NCBI RefSeq assembly: GCF_002849655.1
Contig: NZ_PDNW01000001.1
Coordinates: 372,001 to 436,000, forward strand
DNA length: 64,000 nucleotides
Source of the DNA: Pollutimonas subterranea
Lineage (GTDB): Bacteria; Pseudomonadota; Gammaproteobacteria; Burkholderiales; Burkholderiaceae_B
Direction: 5' to 3'
The notes under the pieces are model-generated. The model was not told where the DNA came from and did no database searches. It saw only the letters and a program-made list of their open reading frames with translations. Of this stretch, positions 35,034 through 43,655 are shown one piece after another. The translations under genes were made by a program, and so were the position numbers. Positions within the stretch are counted from its first letter, which is position 1, and each line of letters opens with the position of its first letter.

Positions 35034-35336
35034 TCAGATGATGGGCTGATGGACGGTGATCAGCTTGGTGCCATCTGGAAAGGTGGCTTCCACTTGTATG
35101 TCGGCGATCATTTCGGGTATGCCTTGCATGACATCGTCACGGTTCAGTATCGTGGTGCCGAACTGCATGAGGTCGGCGACGCTGCGGCCGTCGCGCGCGC
35201 CTTCCATCAATGCGGCTGTGATCAGCGCGATCGATTCGGGGTAGTTCAGCTTGACGCCGCGCGCCTTGCGCCGCTCGGCCAGCAGGGCGGCGGTAAAGAT
35301 AAGCAGCTTGTCTTTTTCACGGGGAGTGAGATCCAT
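35034..35336 (-). CDS. ureA: Urease gamma subunit
   Basis: A 100-residue gamma subunit starting [23 protein letters not shown], of normal length and with the conserved LNYPEx(A/S)IALI and GxRDGR(S)VADLM segments. It forms the outer part of the urease heterotrimer. It lies between ureD and ureJ, 21 bases after the ureD stop. Confidence 0.97.
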   Translation of the reverse strand: MDLTPREKDKLLIFTAALLAERRKARGVKLNYPESIALITAALMEGARDGRSVADLMQFGTTILNRDDVMQGIPEMIADIQVEATFPDGTKLITVHQPII

Positions 35337-35357
35337 TATTTGATTCCTTGTCGAGCT

Positions 35358-36227
35358 TCAGGTATTCCATAGGCGCAAATGAGCGCCTTGCGTATTCAGC
35401 ACGAGCGGCCGCATGCGCATCCAGAGCGCGATCAGCAGGCGCTTTACATCCTGCACATGTAGTCCAAGCACGCGAACCAGGCTCAGGCCTTGCTCGTTCG
35501 GTTGCGGCATATGGGTCAGGCCCGCCCGCAGGTTTTGGGTCCAGGGCAGGTCGGCGGCAAGGTCGTCGACCTGCTCGGTGCCCAGCATGGGGCCGAATGC
35601 CCATAAGGTGGCCAGCACGGGAAAGCCCGATAGACCGTTGCCGCTATGGCGCAAGGGACTGTCGGCATAGAGCTCGCCGGCCTCCAGCCATAGTGCTTCG
35701 CCGTCCAGTGTCAGCTCGGTGTTCAACTGCACGCAGCCTTCGTCCCAATGCGTCGCTTTGCCAATGCTGCCCAATTGGGTGATTTCCCATCCTATTGCGC
35801 ACGCGCCGGTTTGCAGATGCAGGCATGTGCTCATCGACGCTTGGGATTGCTCGAAAAAAATATTCTCCTGGGGTAGCCAGTCCAGGCATGCGTCGGCCGC
35901 CAGGTGTATCCGTACATGCTGGGCGGCATGCCGGCCATTGGCCTTGTACCAGCGCGTAGCGCCTGGTGTGCCCAATACGGCATGGGCGCCGTCCCGGACA
36001 TCGATGTCGATCTCCAGGACGTCGCCGCCGGCAATGCCGGAAGGGGGGTGCAGGATGGTGACGTGGCAGATGCCCGGTCCTTCAGGGTAGAGCGTTTTCT
36101 GGACCAGTAGTGGTCCTTCGTGCTTGCGCTTTGCGAGTACGGTTTTGTCCAATCCTTGCCGCGCGAACGTCAGGGCCAGTTTTGCGTGCCACTGGTCGAG
36201 GGTTGCGGGATGGGCAAGGGTCAGCAT
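35358..36227 (-). CDS. ureD: Urease accessory protein UreD
   Basis: A 289-residue UreD, a scaffold that binds apo-urease and, with UreF and UreG, conducts nickel to the active site. Recognisable segments are KRKHEGPLLVQKTLYPEGPGICHVTILHPPSGIAGGD (core HPPSGIAGGD), GATRWYK and WLPQENIFFEQS. It is the first ure gene, five bases after the urtE gene, so urea uptake and urease are a single transcription unit. The start ATG is at 36227. Confidence 0.95.
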   Translation of the reverse strand: MLTLAHPATLDQWHAKLALTFARQGLDKTVLAKRKHEGPLLVQKTLYPEGPGICHVTILHPPSGIAGGDVLEIDIDVRDGAHAVLGTPGATRWYKANGRHAAQHVRIHLAADACLDWLPQENIFFEQSQASMSTCLHLQTGACAIGWEITQLGSIGKATHWDEGCVQLNTELTLDGEALWLEAGELYADSPLRHSGNGLSGFPVLATLWAFGPMLGTEQVDDLAADLPWTQNLRAGLTHMPQPNEQGLSLVRVLGLHVQDVKRLLIALWMRMRPLVLNTQGAHLRLWNT

Positions 36228-36232
36228 GCTTG

Positions 36233-36931
36233 TCAGACCGAGAGATGGCTACGGACGTCGTCGCCATCGATTTGAGATTTATCGCCAGCCGCCACTACCT
36301 CGCCACGCGACAGCACCACGAACTGGTCGGCCAGCTCGCGGGCGAAATCGAAGTATTGCTCACATAACAAGATGCCGATGTCGCCGCGTTCCCGAAGTAG
36401 CCGTATCACTTTGGCAATATCCTTGATGATGGATGGCTGGATGCCTTCGGTCGGTTCGTCCAGTATGACCAATTTCGGCTCGGCAACCAGGGCTCGCGCA
36501 ATGGCCAGTTGTTGTTGCTGTCCTCCTGAAAGATCGCCGCCGCGGCGCGCCAACATGGATTTGAGCACCGGGAAAAGCTCGAAGATCTCGCCCTTGATCC
36601 GCCGCGCCGCCGCGGCGGGCTTGGTCGCCATGCCCATGAGAATGTTTTCTTCCACGGTAAGGCGCGCAAAGATATCGCGTCCTTGCGGCACATAGGCGAT
36701 ACCGCGTGCCGCGCGTTCATGCGGCGCCAGCCGGCTGATGTCCTCGCCATTGAAGACGACACTGCCTGAAGAAACCGGCAGCACGCCCATCAGGCACTTG
36801 AGCAGGGTGGTCTTTCCCACGCCATTGCGGCCCAGCAAGGCAAGACACTCGCCCTTTTCCAGCGACAAGGATATTCCCCGCAGTGTATGGCTGCCGCCGT
36901 AATATTGGTTGATGGCCTGTACATCCAGCAT
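36233..36931 (-). CDS. urtE: Urea ABC transporter ATP-binding protein UrtE
   Basis: A 232-residue ABC ATPase starting MLDVQAINQYYGGSHTLRG, typical of UrtE. Walker A is GRNGVGKTT (34-42), signature LSGGQQQQLAIARAL, Walker B LVILDEP followed by TEGIQPSIIKDI, a stretch characteristic of UrtE. It pairs with UrtD to power urea uptake. The gene lies directly between urtD and ureD. No anomalies seen. Confidence 0.95.
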   Translation of the reverse strand: MLDVQAINQYYGGSHTLRGISLSLEKGECLALLGRNGVGKTTLLKCLMGVLPVSSGSVVFNGEDISRLAPHERAARGIAYVPQGRDIFARLTVEENILMGMATKPAAAARRIKGEIFELFPVLKSMLARRGGDLSGGQQQQLAIARALVAEPKLVILDEPTEGIQPSIIKDIAKVIRLLRERGDIGILLCEQYFDFARELADQFVVLSRGEVVAAGDKSQIDGDDVRSHLSV

Positions 36932-36932
36932 G

Positions 36933-37790
36933 TCAGCGTCCCAGGTAAACTTCGATTACGCGCTGGTCCGCCTGGACCTGCGCCATGGAGCCTTCGGCAA
37001 GGACCGACCCTTCGTGCAAAACGGTGACCTTGCCATTGCCCGCAATGCTGGTGACAAAGTCCATGTCGTGCTCGACGACCATCAGCGAGTGGCGGCCTTT
37101 CAACTCGTTGAGCAGCTCGCCGGTGCGTTCGGTTTCAGCGTCGGTCATGCCGGCTACCGGCTCGTCCAGCAGTAGAAGCATGGGCTCCTGCATCAGCAGC
37201 ATGCCGATTTCCAGCCATTGCTTCTGCCCGTGGGATAACAGGCCGGCCGGGCGCCATGCCTCGTGCGTCAGCCGTATCAGTTCAAGGGTGGAGCCGATTG
37301 CGTCAGCTTGCTGACCGGTCAGTTTTGCAAAAAGGGTGGGCCCCACGCGCTTGTCCGTCTTCATGGCAAGTTCCAGGTTTTCGAAGACGCTGTGGTTTTC
37401 GAAGACAGTGGGCCGCTGGAACTTGCGGCCTATCCCGGCATGTGCAATTTCGGTTTCGCTGAGCTTGGTCAGGTCGACGTTCTGGCCGAAGAAGGCCGTG
37501 CCGGATGTTGGCGGGGTCTTTCCAGTGATGACGTCCATCATGGTCGTTTTGCCGGCACCGTTGGGGCCGATGATGCAGCGCAACTCACCGACACCAATGT
37601 CCAGGTTCAGCTTGTTCAAGGCCTTGAAGCCATCGAAGCTCACGGTGATATCTTCCAGGTAAAGAATTACACCGTGGCGAGTATCGACATCCCGGGTGGC
37701 GACATGACCGTACGAGGCATCGCTGCCTGAGTCCGTCATCAGCACCGCCGCCTGGAGTTCCTGCAGTTGTCGTGCGCGCTCGGGTTTCAA
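36933..37790 (-). CDS. urtD: Urea ABC transporter ATP-binding protein UrtD
   Basis: An ABC ATPase of 285 residues if it starts at the TTG at 37790. That codon overlaps the urtC stop as TTGA and has AAGGAGAACCTC directly before it, a strong ribosome site, so I prefer it to the ATG at 37739 and reject the much longer frame. Walker A GPNGAGKTTMMDVITG, the signature LLSHGQKQWLEIGMLL and Walker B LLLLDEPVAGM are characteristic of UrtD. It works with UrtE on the cytoplasmic face of the urea importer. Confidence 0.93.
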   Translation of the reverse strand: MKPERARQLQELQAAVLMTDSGSDASYGHVATRDVDTRHGVILYLEDITVSFDGFKALNKLNLDIGVGELRCIIGPNGAGKTTMMDVITGKTPPTSGTAFFGQNVDLTKLSETEIAHAGIGRKFQRPTVFENHSVFENLELAMKTDKRVGPTLFAKLTGQQADAIGSTLELIRLTHEAWRPAGLLSHGQKQWLEIGMLLMQEPMLLLLDEPVAGMTDAETERTGELLNELKGRHSLMVVEHDMDFVTSIAGNGKVTVLHEGSVLAEGSMAQVQADQRVIEVYLGR

Positions 37791-38920
37791 GAGGTTCTCC
37801 TTGCATGGCGGGCAGTAATTCGGCGCAGCAGTCCCACGATGCCTTGTGGCAGGAACAGCGTCGTCAGCACGAAGATAAGACCGAGCGCATACAGCCAGAA
37901 CTCCGGCAGCACGCTGGTAAACCACGTCTTGAGTCCATTGACCACGCCTGCGCCCAGGATGGGGCCGATCAGTGTGCCGCGACCGCCGGTGGCCACCCAG
38001 ATCACCATTTCTATTGACGTTTCGGTGGACATTTCGCTGGGATTGATGATGCCTACCTGGGGCACGTAGAGCGCCCCGGCGATACCGCACATGACCGCCG
38101 AAACGGTCCAGACAAACAGCTTGAAGCCGAGAGGGTCGTAGCCGATGAAACGCAGGCGGCTTTCGGAATCACGCAGTGCGGTCAGCACCCGCCCAAGCTT
38201 GGACTGTGTGATGGCGCGTGCAAAAACCAGCGCCAGTGCCAGCACGACCAGTGTCGTCCAATAGAGCACGGCCCGTGTGTCGGGGGCGGTGATGTCAAAG
38301 CCCAGGATACGCTTGAAATCGGTGAAGCCGTTATTGCCGCCGAAACCTGTGTCGTTGCGAAAGAAAAGCAGCATCGCGGCGAACGTCATGGCTTGCGTGA
38401 TGATCGAAAAGTACACGCCCTTGATACGCGAGCGGAACGCAAAGTAGCCGAAGATGAATGCCAGCACGCCGGGTACGAGTACGACGAGCAGCATGGCGTA
38501 TGCAAAGTGATCGGTGAACGCCCAGTACCAGGGATACTCCTTCCAGTCCAAAAACACCATGAAGTCCGGCAGGTGGCTTTGGTACACGCCATCGGAGCCG
38601 ATGGAACGCATGAGATACATGCCGTGCGCGTAGCCGCCCAGGGCAAAGAATATTCCATGGCCCAGCGACAGGATCCCGGCATAACCCCACACCAAGTCCA
38701 GTGCCAGGGCAGCCATGGCGTAGCACATGAATTTGCCCAGCAAGGCGATGGCGTACGAGGATATGTGCAGCGGGTGGTCGGCAGGCAGCACCAGGTTAAG
38801 CATGGGGAGCAAGGCAAGTACCACGACGGCCGCCATCAGGCCGGTCCAGGCCTTGGGTGAAAACAGGCGTTGCCGTTGCAGCAGGGCGGGGTGCGTAGCC
38901 ACCAAAGTAGGCGAAGTCAT
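37787..38920 (-). CDS. urtC: Urea ABC transporter permease UrtC
   Basis: A 377-residue LivM-type permease with about ten helices. Landmarks are LDLVWGYAGILSLGHGIFFALGGYAHGMY (core WGYAGILSLGHG), the long periplasmic loop with a tryptophan-rich stretch (FLDWKEYPWYWAF), ALRDSESRLRFIGYDP as the coupling loop, and ATGGRGTLIGPILGAG. Its ATG overlaps the urtB stop by four bases. With UrtB it forms the urea channel. Confidence 0.95.
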   Translation of the reverse strand: MTSPTLVATHPALLQRQRLFSPKAWTGLMAAVVVLALLPMLNLVLPADHPLHISSYAIALLGKFMCYAMAALALDLVWGYAGILSLGHGIFFALGGYAHGMYLMRSIGSDGVYQSHLPDFMVFLDWKEYPWYWAFTDHFAYAMLLVVLVPGVLAFIFGYFAFRSRIKGVYFSIITQAMTFAAMLLFFRNDTGFGGNNGFTDFKRILGFDITAPDTRAVLYWTTLVVLALALVFARAITQSKLGRVLTALRDSESRLRFIGYDPLGFKLFVWTVSAVMCGIAGALYVPQVGIINPSEMSTETSIEMVIWVATGGRGTLIGPILGAGVVNGLKTWFTSVLPEFWLYALGLIFVLTTLFLPQGIVGLLRRITARHARRTS

Positions 38921-40554
38921 TCGACGCTCCTGCCGCGCGGCGCAAAGAGTCCTTGCGGACGTTTCTGGACGAAAAGCACGATGAGCACCAGTATTGTGAT
39001 TTTGGCCAGGACGGCGCCGGCCCAGGGTTCAAGAAACTTGTTCAGGCCGCCCAGGCCCATCGCCGCGATCACGGTGCCGGCCAATTGGCCCACGCCGCCC
39101 AGGACGACCACCATGAATGAATCGACGATATAGCCGCGCCCGAGGTCTGGACCTACGTTGCCCAATTGGGATAGGGCGACCCCCCCCAAGCCCGCAATGC
39201 CGGAACCCAGGCCGAAGGCCAGCATATCGACACGGCCTGTGGGCACGCCCACGCAGTCGGCCATGCGGCGATTCTGGGTGATGGCGCGCACGAACAGGCC
39301 GAGGCGGGTGTGGTTCAGCAGCAGCCATACGAAGAAGACGACCAGCAACGCGAACACGATAATGGCGAGGCGGTTATAGCTGAGTACCAGGCCGCCCAGC
39401 AGCGTGACGCCGCCCGACATCCAGGACGGATTGCTGACTTCCACATTCTGCGCCCCAAAGATGGTCCGTACTCCTTGCATGAGAATCAGGCTGATTCCCC
39501 AGGTCGCCAGCAGGGTCTCGAGAGGTCGTCCGTACAGCCATCGGATGACGGTGCGTTCCAGCGCCATGCCGACGCCGGCCGTCACCAGGAAAGCCATGGG
39601 CAGGGCTGCGATCACATACCAGTCTATCCAGGCCGGCGCGAATTGCCGGAAGAACAATTGCATCAGGTAAGTGACGTAGGCGCCTATCATCAGCAATTCG
39701 CCATGCGCCATATTGATCACGCCCATCAGGCCAAACGTAATGGCCAAGCCGAGTGCCGCCAAGAGCAGGACGCTGCCCAGGCTTATGCCGTAGAACAGAT
39801 TGCCCGCCCACTCAATTTTGCTGAGGTGGCGGTCTATGCTCCGCAATGCGGTCACCGCGGCGGCGCGCACCCCTTCGTCGGGCTCGGCGTAAACGCCTTC
39901 GTTGTTCTGGATAAGCAGGCTCGCCAGTATGGGTCGGAACTCCCCGCGCTGGGTGCGGCCCAGTCGCTCGACGGCACGCACGCGCGTGGCGGCATCGGGG
40001 CTTTTCAGTTCCAGGCTGGCCTGCGCGACATCCAGTGCGCTTTGCACTTCGGTATCCGTTTCGCGGGATCGCGCCTGAGCAATCAAATCGATGGCCGAGG
40101 TGTCCGTGCTTTGCTGCATGCGTTTGGCAGCGGAGAGGCGGACTTGAGCATCGTCGGAGAAAAGTTGCGATATGGCCAGCGCGCCGGTAATGGCGCGCCG
40201 TAGCCGGTTGTTGATCATGACGGTGCTGGCGTCGGCGGGAACATCCAGTTCTTCCCCTGTCACCGCGTCGATGGCCGGCTTGCCGTCATGGGCGATCAGG
40301 ACGCGGCCTTCGGGGGTGGTATGGAGGCTTGCGCTGGATAGCGCCTCAAGCACTTGTGCTGCGCGGGGATTGGCCAGTTGGCCAAGCTGAGAGATAACCC
40401 GCAGCTTGGCGTCGGTGTCGCCGTTCGCCAATGGGGCGAGCAGCGCCGCATCGATGTTTGCCGGTTCTGCCGCCAGCGCGCCCGGAGTGAGCGTCACCAG
40501 CAGGAGCGTCAGGAAAATCCGGCGCCATAACTTCAGGAATGCGGCGTAGCCCAT
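38917..40554 (-). CDS. urtB: Urea ABC transporter permease UrtB
   Basis: A 545-residue permease of the LivH type. I take the ATG at 40554; a TTG at 40569, directly after the urtA stop, would add five residues. A signal peptide (LLLVTLTPGALAA) and a periplasmic N-terminal domain of about 200 residues with HEAT-like helical repeats precede the membrane part, which has GLAITFGLMGVINMAHGELLMIG and QNRRMADCVGVPTGRVDMLAFGLG (core QNRRMADCVG). The N-terminal extension is normal for proteobacterial UrtB. It makes the urea pathway together with UrtC. Confidence 0.95.
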   Translation of the reverse strand: MGYAAFLKLWRRIFLTLLLVTLTPGALAAEPANIDAALLAPLANGDTDAKLRVISQLGQLANPRAAQVLEALSSASLHTTPEGRVLIAHDGKPAIDAVTGEELDVPADASTVMINNRLRRAITGALAISQLFSDDAQVRLSAAKRMQQSTDTSAIDLIAQARSRETDTEVQSALDVAQASLELKSPDAATRVRAVERLGRTQRGEFRPILASLLIQNNEGVYAEPDEGVRAAAVTALRSIDRHLSKIEWAGNLFYGISLGSVLLLAALGLAITFGLMGVINMAHGELLMIGAYVTYLMQLFFRQFAPAWIDWYVIAALPMAFLVTAGVGMALERTVIRWLYGRPLETLLATWGISLILMQGVRTIFGAQNVEVSNPSWMSGGVTLLGGLVLSYNRLAIIVFALLVVFFVWLLLNHTRLGLFVRAITQNRRMADCVGVPTGRVDMLAFGLGSGIAGLGGVALSQLGNVGPDLGRGYIVDSFMVVVLGGVGQLAGTVIAAMGLGGLNKFLEPWAGAVLAKITILVLIVLFVQKRPQGLFAPRGRSVE

Positions 40555-40569
40555 GGCGAACTCGTCCAA

Positions 40570-41820
40570 TTAAAGACCTTGCTTGTTTTCATTGCCCGCG
40601 ATGTACGGGCTCCATGGCTGGGCGCGGATGGGACCTTTGGTTTTCCACACCACGTCGAACTGTCCATCGGCATTGATCTCGCCGATGTAGACGGGCTTGT
40701 GCAGATGGTGATTGGTCTTGTCCATCTGGATGGTGAACCCATCGGGAGCGGTGAAGGTCTGGCCGCCCATTGCGTCGATGACCTTGTCAACGTCTGTTGT
40801 CTTGGCCTGTTCGACGGCTTGCTTCCACATATGGATGCCGATATAGGTGGCTTCCATGGGATCGTTGGTCACGACGGTTGAAGCGTTGGGCAGGTTCCTG
40901 GCTTTGGCGTAGGCCTTCCATTTGTCGATGAAGGCCGTGTTGACCGGGTTCTTGATGGACTGGAAGTAGTTCCATGCGGCCAGGTGGCCGACGAGCGGCT
41001 TGGCATCCACGCCGCGCAGTTCTTCTTCACCCACCGAAAAAGCCACGACGGGGACGTCGGTGGCCTTCAGCCCCGCATTGCCCAGTTCCTTGTAGAAGGG
41101 CACGTTCGAATCACCGTTGATGGTCGATATGACCGCCGTTCTTCCGCCCGTGGAGAACTTCTTGATGTTGGCGACGATGGTTTGATAATCGGAATGGCCG
41201 AAGGGCGTGTAGACCTCGTCGATGTCGCTGTCCTTGACGCCCTTGGAATGCAAAAAGGCGCGCAAGATCTTGTTGGTCGTACGGGGATAGACGTAGTCGG
41301 TGCCCAGCAATACAAAGCGCTTGGCACCTCCGCCATCTTCGCTCATCAAATACTCAACGGCCGGTATGGCCTGCTGGTTGGGCGCGGCTCCGGTATAGAA
41401 GACATTTTTCTCGAGCTCTTCCCCTTCATACTGAACGGGATAGAACAACAGGCCGTTCAGCTCCTTGAAGACAGGCAACACCGATTTGCGCGAGACCGAG
41501 GTCCAGGCGCCGAACACGACCGATACTTTGTCCTGTGCCAATAGCTGGCGGGCTTTTTCCGCAAACAAAGGCCAGTTCGATGCGGGATCGACGACCACGG
41601 GTTCCAGCTTCTTGCCCAATACGCCGCCATTGGCATTGATTTCCTCGATGGTCATCAGGGCCACGTCTTTGAGCGACGTTTCGGAAATTGCCATCGTGCC
41701 GGACAAGGAGTGCAGGATGCCGACCTTGATGGTGTCGGCCGCCAGTGCCTGGGGCATCCAGCCTGATAATGCAAGAAAGCTCACTGCGGTCAATTGCTTG
41801 AGGACCAGTCTACGTTTCAT
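40570..41820 (-). CDS. urtA: Urea ABC transporter substrate-binding protein UrtA
   Basis: A 416-residue periplasmic protein that binds urea or short-chain amides. The ATG at 41820 has CCGGAGTCATC before it and opens a signal peptide (RRLVLKQLTAVSFLALSGWMPQALA). The mature part has VGILHSLSGTMAISE, VVFGAWTSVSRKSVLP and ALPVQYEGEE-like stretches (here LFYPVQYEGEE), all diagnostic of the UrtA/FmdD family rather than amino acid binding. It is the first gene of the urt-ure operon. A sigma-54 promoter lies 73-87 bases upstream of the start. Confidence 0.95.
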   Translation of the reverse strand: MKRRLVLKQLTAVSFLALSGWMPQALAADTIKVGILHSLSGTMAISETSLKDVALMTIEEINANGGVLGKKLEPVVVDPASNWPLFAEKARQLLAQDKVSVVFGAWTSVSRKSVLPVFKELNGLLFYPVQYEGEELEKNVFYTGAAPNQQAIPAVEYLMSEDGGGAKRFVLLGTDYVYPRTTNKILRAFLHSKGVKDSDIDEVYTPFGHSDYQTIVANIKKFSTGGRTAVISTINGDSNVPFYKELGNAGLKATDVPVVAFSVGEEELRGVDAKPLVGHLAAWNYFQSIKNPVNTAFIDKWKAYAKARNLPNASTVVTNDPMEATYIGIHMWKQAVEQAKTTDVDKVIDAMGGQTFTAPDGFTIQMDKTNHHLHKPVYIGEINADGQFDVVWKTKGPIRAQPWSPYIAGNENKQGL

Positions 41821-41892
41821 GATGACTCCGGAGGGGAAGGAACAGATCGCCTGGAACGGCGCGATCGGAATGAACAACTCCTATCGCTATAC

Positions 41893-41907
41893 GCAATAGT
41901 CGTGCCA
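41893..41907 (-). promoter_or_regulatory. Sigma-54 promoter of the urt-ure operon
   Basis: On the minus strand TGGCACGACTATTGC matches the sigma-54 consensus TGGCAC-N5-TTGC exactly, with GG at -24 and GC at -12. Transcription should start about 12 bases further on, near 41881, leaving a leader of about 60 bases before urtA. A perfect -24/-12 match at the right place and in front of nitrogen-supply genes is unlikely to be chance. Confidence 0.8.
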
Positions 41908-41987
41908 GTTCCCTGCGTCAGATCATCGTGTGCCGAAATGTATATTCGGGCGTTTTTTGCCCTGCCTGGGTATCCTCTGCTTCAGTA

Positions 41988-42027
41988 TGGTGCGTGAACG
42001 ATGGCGCAACACAAATCGCGTGCGCCA
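41988..42027. promoter_or_regulatory. Candidate upstream activator sites for the urt-ure promoter
   Basis: On the plus strand TGGTGCG (41988-41994), TGGCGCA (42002-42008) and TGCGCCA (42021-42027) form a direct repeat and an inverted repeat with a 12-base spacer. They lie about 80-135 bases upstream of the sigma-54 promoter, the usual distance for an enhancer-binding protein such as NtrC. They are related to, but do not match, the NtrC consensus (GCAC-N7-GTGC), so the activator is uncertain. Confidence 0.4.
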
Positions 42028-42065
42028 AGTCAGTGCGTGCGCGATGCCTCTATGAGGAAGGTGGG

Positions 42066-43619
42066 CTAAAGCAGCCAGTCGATGGGAAGCACCGAAAAAA
42101 TCTTGACGGCGATGCGTCGCCACAGGCTGGCGTGCGGTTCGGTGTCGTAACGCGTTTCTTCGCCATCCTTGCGTTCTATCCAGTACACATCCCCGTCGTC
42201 GGTGAGCTTGACCTCGTAGGCGATGGCTAACACTTTGTCATTGAACGCGGTGTTGATTTGCATCGCCATCGCGGGGCTGTCAATCACAAAGCCGAGCTCG
42301 GTGTTCAGTTTCGCCGACCGGGGATCGAAATTGAATGAGCCGACGAAAACGTGTTCGCTGTCTATGGTGAACGTCTTGGCATGGAGGCTGGATCCCGAGC
42401 TGCCAAAAGGACCGCTGCCTTTGTCCCTTGGTCCGTCCGACAGGCGTTTCATTTCATAAAGCTCGATGCCGGCCTCCAATAGCGCCTTGCGCCGCTTGGC
42501 GTAGCCCGCATGAACCGCGGCGACATCAGTGGCGTCCAGCGAGTTGGTCAGGATCTGCAGCTTCACGCCGCGCTTGGCCAGCGCCGTAAAACTATGCACA
42601 CCCGCTTCAGTCGGCACAAAGTAGGGCGAAGTCAGTTTGACGTCGGATTTCGGTTCGCCAATAATCTGGCCCAGCTCATGGGTCAGCAACTGCTCTTTCG
42701 GCACTTGGCCCAGTCCTTTGCGCGGATCGTCACTGACCATACGGGTTACCGCCCAGTCCATGGCGATGGTTTCGTCGGCGAGTTGCCGGACCAGGCCGGA
42801 GTCGCGCAGAGCCTTCAAATAGGTCTCGGCCCGCGGGTCACGTTCCAGGAGAGCGGCCTCGGACCTTAGCGCTTGCAGGCGTTCAGGGTCTGCCTTCGGT
42901 AGTATCAATTCCACGGGATAAGCCGACTGGCTATTCCAGTAACGATCGAAATCGTCGGATACCTCTTTGACGATGGGGCCGATTGCGGCCACGTCCAGGT
43001 CGGCGAACAGTACACCGTCGGTGGCACCAAAATACTCGTCGCCCATATTGCGGCCGCCGATGATGGTGACTTGATTATCGGCGGTGTAGGATTTATTGTG
43101 CATGCGCCGATTGGCGCGTGAAAAATCCGTAATGTAGCCCAGCCACTTTGGCGAGCGGACAAGGAACGGATTGAACAGGCGTACTTCGATATTTGGATGC
43201 GCATCCAGGGCCGAGAGCGTGGCGTCCAGGTCGGACGGATTGTTATCGTCCAGCAAGAGGCGCACGCGCACACCGCGGTCGGCTGCCGTCCTCAAGGCTT
43301 CGAACATCAGCGTGCCGGTCAGGTCCTTGCGCCAGATATAGTATTGAACATCCAGCGTACGTTCGGCGGCCTTTGCCAGCAGCGCACGCACCGCGAACGC
43401 ATCCCTGGGATTGGACAGCATATGGATGCCTGATTTTCCCGGATGGGCGCTCGCCATGTGCGAGATTCCTTTCCCCAGGGTGGTGCGAACGGATTCCTCA
43501 GTAGGCAAGGCCGTGGTGTACGTCCGGTTTTCCAGAGAGGGCAGGGACGTGCATCCGGCAATCAGGGCCGCCACGCAGGCGAAAATTATATATAGCGAGG
43601 CGCGTGCTGGTACGCTCAT
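42066..43619 (-). CDS. Phospholipase D / cardiolipin synthase C-like lipoprotein
   Basis: A 517-residue protein with two HKD motifs: HNKSYTADNQVTIIGGRN near residue 166 and HAKTFTIDSEHVFVGSFN near residue 409. I use the ATG at 43619 (CAGGAGCCAAAACA upstream). The N-terminus is a lipoprotein signal, with lipobox IAGC and C23 as the lipidated residue. In length and layout it matches ClsC-type cardiolipin synthases, which join phosphatidylglycerol and phosphatidylethanolamine at the membrane. An anchored periplasmic or inner-leaflet location is implied. It is divergent from the esterase gene; 36 bases separate the starts. Confidence 0.88.
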   Translation of the reverse strand: MSVPARASLYIIFACVAALIAGCTSLPSLENRTYTTALPTEESVRTTLGKGISHMASAHPGKSGIHMLSNPRDAFAVRALLAKAAERTLDVQYYIWRKDLTGTLMFEALRTAADRGVRVRLLLDDNNPSDLDATLSALDAHPNIEVRLFNPFLVRSPKWLGYITDFSRANRRMHNKSYTADNQVTIIGGRNMGDEYFGATDGVLFADLDVAAIGPIVKEVSDDFDRYWNSQSAYPVELILPKADPERLQALRSEAALLERDPRAETYLKALRDSGLVRQLADETIAMDWAVTRMVSDDPRKGLGQVPKEQLLTHELGQIIGEPKSDVKLTSPYFVPTEAGVHSFTALAKRGVKLQILTNSLDATDVAAVHAGYAKRRKALLEAGIELYEMKRLSDGPRDKGSGPFGSSGSSLHAKTFTIDSEHVFVGSFNFDPRSAKLNTELGFVIDSPAMAMQINTAFNDKVLAIAYEVKLTDDGDVYWIERKDGEETRYDTEPHASLWRRIAVKIFSVLPIDWLL

Positions 43620-43655
43620 TGTTTTGGCTCCTGCCTGTTTCAAAAGGACTTTTCT

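Noticed and set aside
36933-38090. A 385-codon version of urtD
   Set aside because: The first hundred codons are urtC in another frame and the composition is shadow-like (Arg/His-rich). The TTG at 37790 with a strong ribosome site explains the gene.
39310-40203. A 297-codon plus-strand frame inside urtB
   Set aside because: His/Gln/Arg-rich translation on the opposite strand of a clear permease gene; a shadow.
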